A stretch of DNA of 64,000 nucleotides, taken from assembly GCF_947072515.1 (NCBI RefSeq), contig NZ_CAMTIG010000015.1, positions 1 through 64,000 of the forward strand, written 5' to 3'. Numbering within the stretch: position 1 is the first letter of the stretch; every line of letters starts with the position of its first letter. Below, one piece after another: positions 61,356 to 64,000 of the stretch. The translations under genes were made by a program, and so were the position numbers. The DNA comes from an uncultured Clostridium sp. (GTDB lineage: Bacteria; Bacillota; Clostridia; Clostridiales; Clostridiaceae). Below the pieces are notes generated by a model. It was given only the letters and a program-made list of their open reading frames with translations, was not told where the DNA came from and did not search any database.

Positions 61356-61538
61356 ATGGAATTAAGAAAAGAAAATTTTAGTAAAGCAGACCAGGAGCAT
61401 GTAGAAAAAGTAGCAGAATTAGCTTTAGAGGGAATAGATACAAGTGAATTAAGTAAAGCTGAATATGTAGAGTTAATTGTAATGTTAGAGTATGTAGCAT
61501 TAGATAACTTATATAGAAGAAGATATAAAAACAGCTAA
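61356..61538 (+). CDS. Small acidic hypothetical protein (60 aa)
   Basis: AGGAGG SD; MELRKENFSKADQEHVEKVAELALEGIDTSELSK. Confidence 0.55.
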   Translation: MELRKENFSKADQEHVEKVAELALEGIDTSELSKAEYVELIVMLEYVALDNLYRRRYKNS

Positions 61539-61551
61539 AAACCCAATAAAA

Positions 61552-61583
61552 TAGCCCCAATCCAATAAGCTAGAAAGGGGCTA
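61552..61583 (-). terminator. Candidate minus-strand terminator for the microprotein transcript
   Basis: TAGCCCC...GGGGCTA, followed on the minus strand by TTTTATT. Confidence 0.4.
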
Positions 61584-61686
61584 AAACAAATACTACACTA
61601 CTTCGTACGTTAGTATTTTATGCATGCTATATATAAAAGTTGCATGATTTTAATTAATTTTATGCAATTTAAGAAAATATTAAGAA

Positions 61687-61755
61687 TTATAAAAAGTTAA
61701 CGGCGATTCCGACACCGTAAGTAAATACGATATATCCAACGACTAAAGGAAACAT
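61687..61755 (-). CDS. Candidate 22-aa hydrophobic microprotein
   Basis: MFPLVVGYIVFTYGVGIAVNFL with GGGAGGTG SD and upstream TATAAT on the minus strand. Confidence 0.45.
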   Translation of the reverse strand: MFPLVVGYIVFTYGVGIAVNFL

Positions 61756-61838
61756 AATAAAGCACCTCCCGATAAAATTTATTTATTTAATTATAGTATT
61801 AACCAAAATCCAAAATAATATTCAGGAGTGATTTTAAA

Positions 61839-62252
61839 ATGAAAAAGAAACAAATTACAATGAGCATAAACGAATTTATGGAATATAGCAGAATAAATGA
61901 AATTGAAAGAAATCTAAGTTTTGTACAGAAGCATTTAAAAAAAGAACAAATAAAAATAGTAGTAATATCCTTAGCAATAGCATTAATGTTAACAAGTGTA
62001 CAGGCTAATGCAACTGAAATAAATACATCTGGAATAGACAAGCTTGGAAATACATTTTTAATTCTATTGCAAAAAGGTGGATATTGGATATGCTTGGTTA
62101 TGGGAATCAAGGACATTATAAGACAACTCATGAAAGGTGGAGACAATGTAGGGGACGTAGGAAAAGTGATAGTTAAATATGTTTTAGCATTTGCAAGTCT
62201 TTATATGTTACCTTATTTATTTGATCTTGCAGCAGAATGTTTTACGAAGTAG
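61839..62252 (+). CDS. Small membrane protein, TrbC/VirB2 pilin-like candidate
   Basis: Signal-like TM then paired TMs GGYWICLVMGIKDIIRQ / YVLAFASLYMLPYLFDL, directly before the conjugation ATPase. Confidence 0.55.
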   Translation: MKKKQITMSINEFMEYSRINEIERNLSFVQKHLKKEQIKIVVISLAIALMLTSVQANATEINTSGIDKLGNTFLILLQKGGYWICLVMGIKDIIRQLMKGGDNVGDVGKVIVKYVLAFASLYMLPYLFDLAAECFTK

Positions 62253-62264
62253 GAGGAATACTAT

Positions 62265-62480
62265 ATGTTAAATTGGATTAAAAGCAATTTATTAGAACTT
62301 CTAAATTGGATAGTTGCAGGGGCAATTGATATGAGTTATTGGATATGCTTAATAGTAGCTATAATAGCATTGATATTATATGTTGCAGGGATTAAAAAAA
62401 GTGGTAAATGGGTTTCAGGAAGTATAGTAATTTATATAATAATGCAATTATTAAAGGTGGCGATTTTAAGTGTTCAATAA
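62265..62480 (+). CDS. Small two-TM membrane protein
   Basis: 71-aa hydrophobic ORF with AGGAGGA SD, overlaps the next gene. Confidence 0.6.
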   Translation: MLNWIKSNLLELLNWIVAGAIDMSYWICLIVAIIALILYVAGIKKSGKWVSGSIVIYIIMQLLKVAILSVQ

Positions 62481-64000
62481 CAAAAAAGTACAGGCTATAA
62501 AGTTATCAGATTACTTTCAAATAAAGAAACCCAATTACAGATACATTAAAATTACACCACACAAATCCATAAGGAATTACACTACTCAATCACTTGCTAA
62601 GAGCATAGCAGCAACTTATAGAAGTTTGAATAGGAAAATATATAGAGAGCGTAAAAAACTGATTATAGAGCAGGATTTTAGCATTAAGTATGTTATAGAT
62701 ATTTACAAAGAAAATACAAATTTTTATTTTGTTGTCCCAGAGATTTTTTTACAAGTATGCTTAGAAAAGATTATGGAAATATGGAGCAAAGCAACTGTAG
62801 AAGTGTTAGAGGGGGCTATAAAGCCCTTCTCAAAAGATTCTGAAGTATTTGGACTAAGTTATAAATATATGGACGGAATGAGCCTCAATGTGGATAGAAA
62901 GCTTAATGAACCCCTTAACTCAATTTTACGTTGCATGGAAATAATGAAAGATGAGGACAGAGTTACTGTAGTATATAATTTTATGCCAAGAAGCAACATG
63001 GGATTTAGTGACACTTATGAAACTACCATTTCTAAATTTAAAGAAAAGAAAAATATACAAAAGCCAGTTATGAACTTTGAATTTATATTATTTAAAAGCT
63101 TAGAAATAGTAACAAATGTGATAGATGGAGCTTTAGATATAATACAAGATTTTACTGGAGGAAAGGAAGAAATAAAGATAAATAGAGATTTTTATTTGGA
63201 GGGACTATTGGAACGGAAACATGAGGAATTATCCCTATTTACTAAAAAGAAGAAGGATCTTAGCATAGTAGATACTCAAATAGCTGTTGTATCAGAGTCC
63301 GTAGATTTTGTTAGAAGAAGTAACAATGCAGATACAGTATGTCAAGCTTTTCGTTCGGTAGACGGGGACAATGAACTAATTAGAAATAAGAGCAAAGAAA
63401 TATTTAAGTTAGAAGACTATAGTATTAAAACTAAAGCTTCAACAATGAGTTCAGATGAAGTTTCACAGTTGATACAGATACCAGGACGAACTACTCTTAT
63501 GCAATTAGGAATAAATCACGTAAAGACAGAAGAAGCTAAGATTCCAAAGAAGTTACGAGAGGGGACTAAAAGACTAGGGATAAGTAAATTTAAAAGTATA
63601 AAAACAGCTGCATATTTAGAGGATGAGTATAATATAGGGAATTTACCATTAACACTTATAGGAAGTCAAGGTGGAGGAAAAACTACTTATATGTGTAATT
63701 ATGCTAAAGACTGTATAAATGCTGGTGAAGGTCTTATAGTCATAGATTTTATAAAAAACTGTAAGCTATCTGATGATATAAAATCATGTATTAATGATAA
63801 AAGTAGATTAATAGAAATAGATTTAGCTAATCAGGAAACTATACAAGGACTAGGGTTCAATGAAGTTGAAATTACAAAAGATATGAGTGCATTTGATAGG
63901 CTTAAATATGCTAATTTACAAAGTCAACAGTTAATGGATTTAATAGATAGTATAAGTATAGGAGATCCGTTAAGTAGTAGGATGAGAAGATTTTTAAATG
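62470..64000 (+). CDS. Conjugation-type P-loop ATPase, 3'-truncated by the window edge
   Basis: GTG 62470 with AAAGGTGG SD; open to the window end; Walker A LTLIGSQGGGKTTYMCNYAKD, LNVDRKLNEPLNSILRCMEIMKDEDRVTVVYNFMP. Confidence 0.8.
   Translation, partial: MFNNKKVQAIKLSDYFQIKKPNYRYIKITPHKSIRNYTTQSLAKSIAATYRSLNRKIYRERKKLIIEQDFSIKYVIDIYKENTNFYFVVPEIFLQVCLEKIMEIWSKATVEVLEGAIKPFSKDSEVFGLSYKYMDGMSLNVDRKLNEPLNSILRCMEIMKDEDRVTVVYNFMPRSNMGFSDTYETTISKFKEKKNIQKPVMNFEFILFKSLEIVTNVIDGALDIIQDFTGGKEEIKINRDFYLEGLLERKHEELSLFTKKKKDLSIVDTQIAVVSESVDFVRRSNNADTVCQAFRSVDGDNELIRNKSKEIFKLEDYSIKTKASTMSSDEVSQLIQIPGRTTLMQLGINHVKTEEAKIPKKLREGTKRLGISKFKSIKTAAYLEDEYNIGNLPLTLIGSQGGGKTTYMCNYAKDCINAGEGLIVIDFIKNCKLSDDIKSCINDKSRLIEIDLANQETIQGLGFNEVEITKDMSAFDRLKYANLQSQQLMDLIDSISIGDPLSSRMRRFLN

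Noticed and set aside
1-64000. CRISPR arrays, rRNA, tRNA and common riboswitches
   Set aside because: No regularly spaced repeats, rRNA or cloverleaf signatures noticed; upstream regions of metA, efp, fnt and the MATE gene showed no recognisable riboswitch. A tRNAscan/cmscan run would be needed to exclude them formally.

Overview
This is a low-GC, Clostridium-like chromosomal window, read entirely from the supplied sequence. Positions 1-57.8 kb are mostly conserved chromosome. They carry a sulfite reduction and siroheme block (FNT channel, Crp/Fnr regulator, asrABC, hemA-sirC-hemC-cobA/hemD-hemB-hemL-cbiK) and a type IV pilus-like operon followed by efp. They also carry the spoIIIAA-AH operon and nusB-folD-xseAB-ispA-dxs-tlyA-nadK-argR-recN-spoIVB-spo0A. 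From about 57.95 kb to the right edge there is an accessory region starting directly at the spo0A terminator. It holds a tyrosine recombinase, a compact nested dyad, and a roughly 420-nt stretch that looks like a large structured RNA with GNRA-capped hairpins. It also holds small RHH-like genes, a ParM-like actin with an adaptor-like partner, a minus-strand 22-aa hydrophobic peptide unit, pilin-like membrane proteins, and the 5' part of a conjugation-type P-loop ATPase that runs off the window and is absent from the ORF track. The best candidates for undescribed biology are the structured RNA, the integrase whose Shine-Dalgarno lies inside a 19-bp terminator stem, and the antisense microprotein locus. 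A divergent cis-prenyltransferase plus CrtI-like desaturase pair on the chromosome is also notable. I saw no rRNA, tRNA or CRISPR array. No database search was run, so family names rest on motif recognition.
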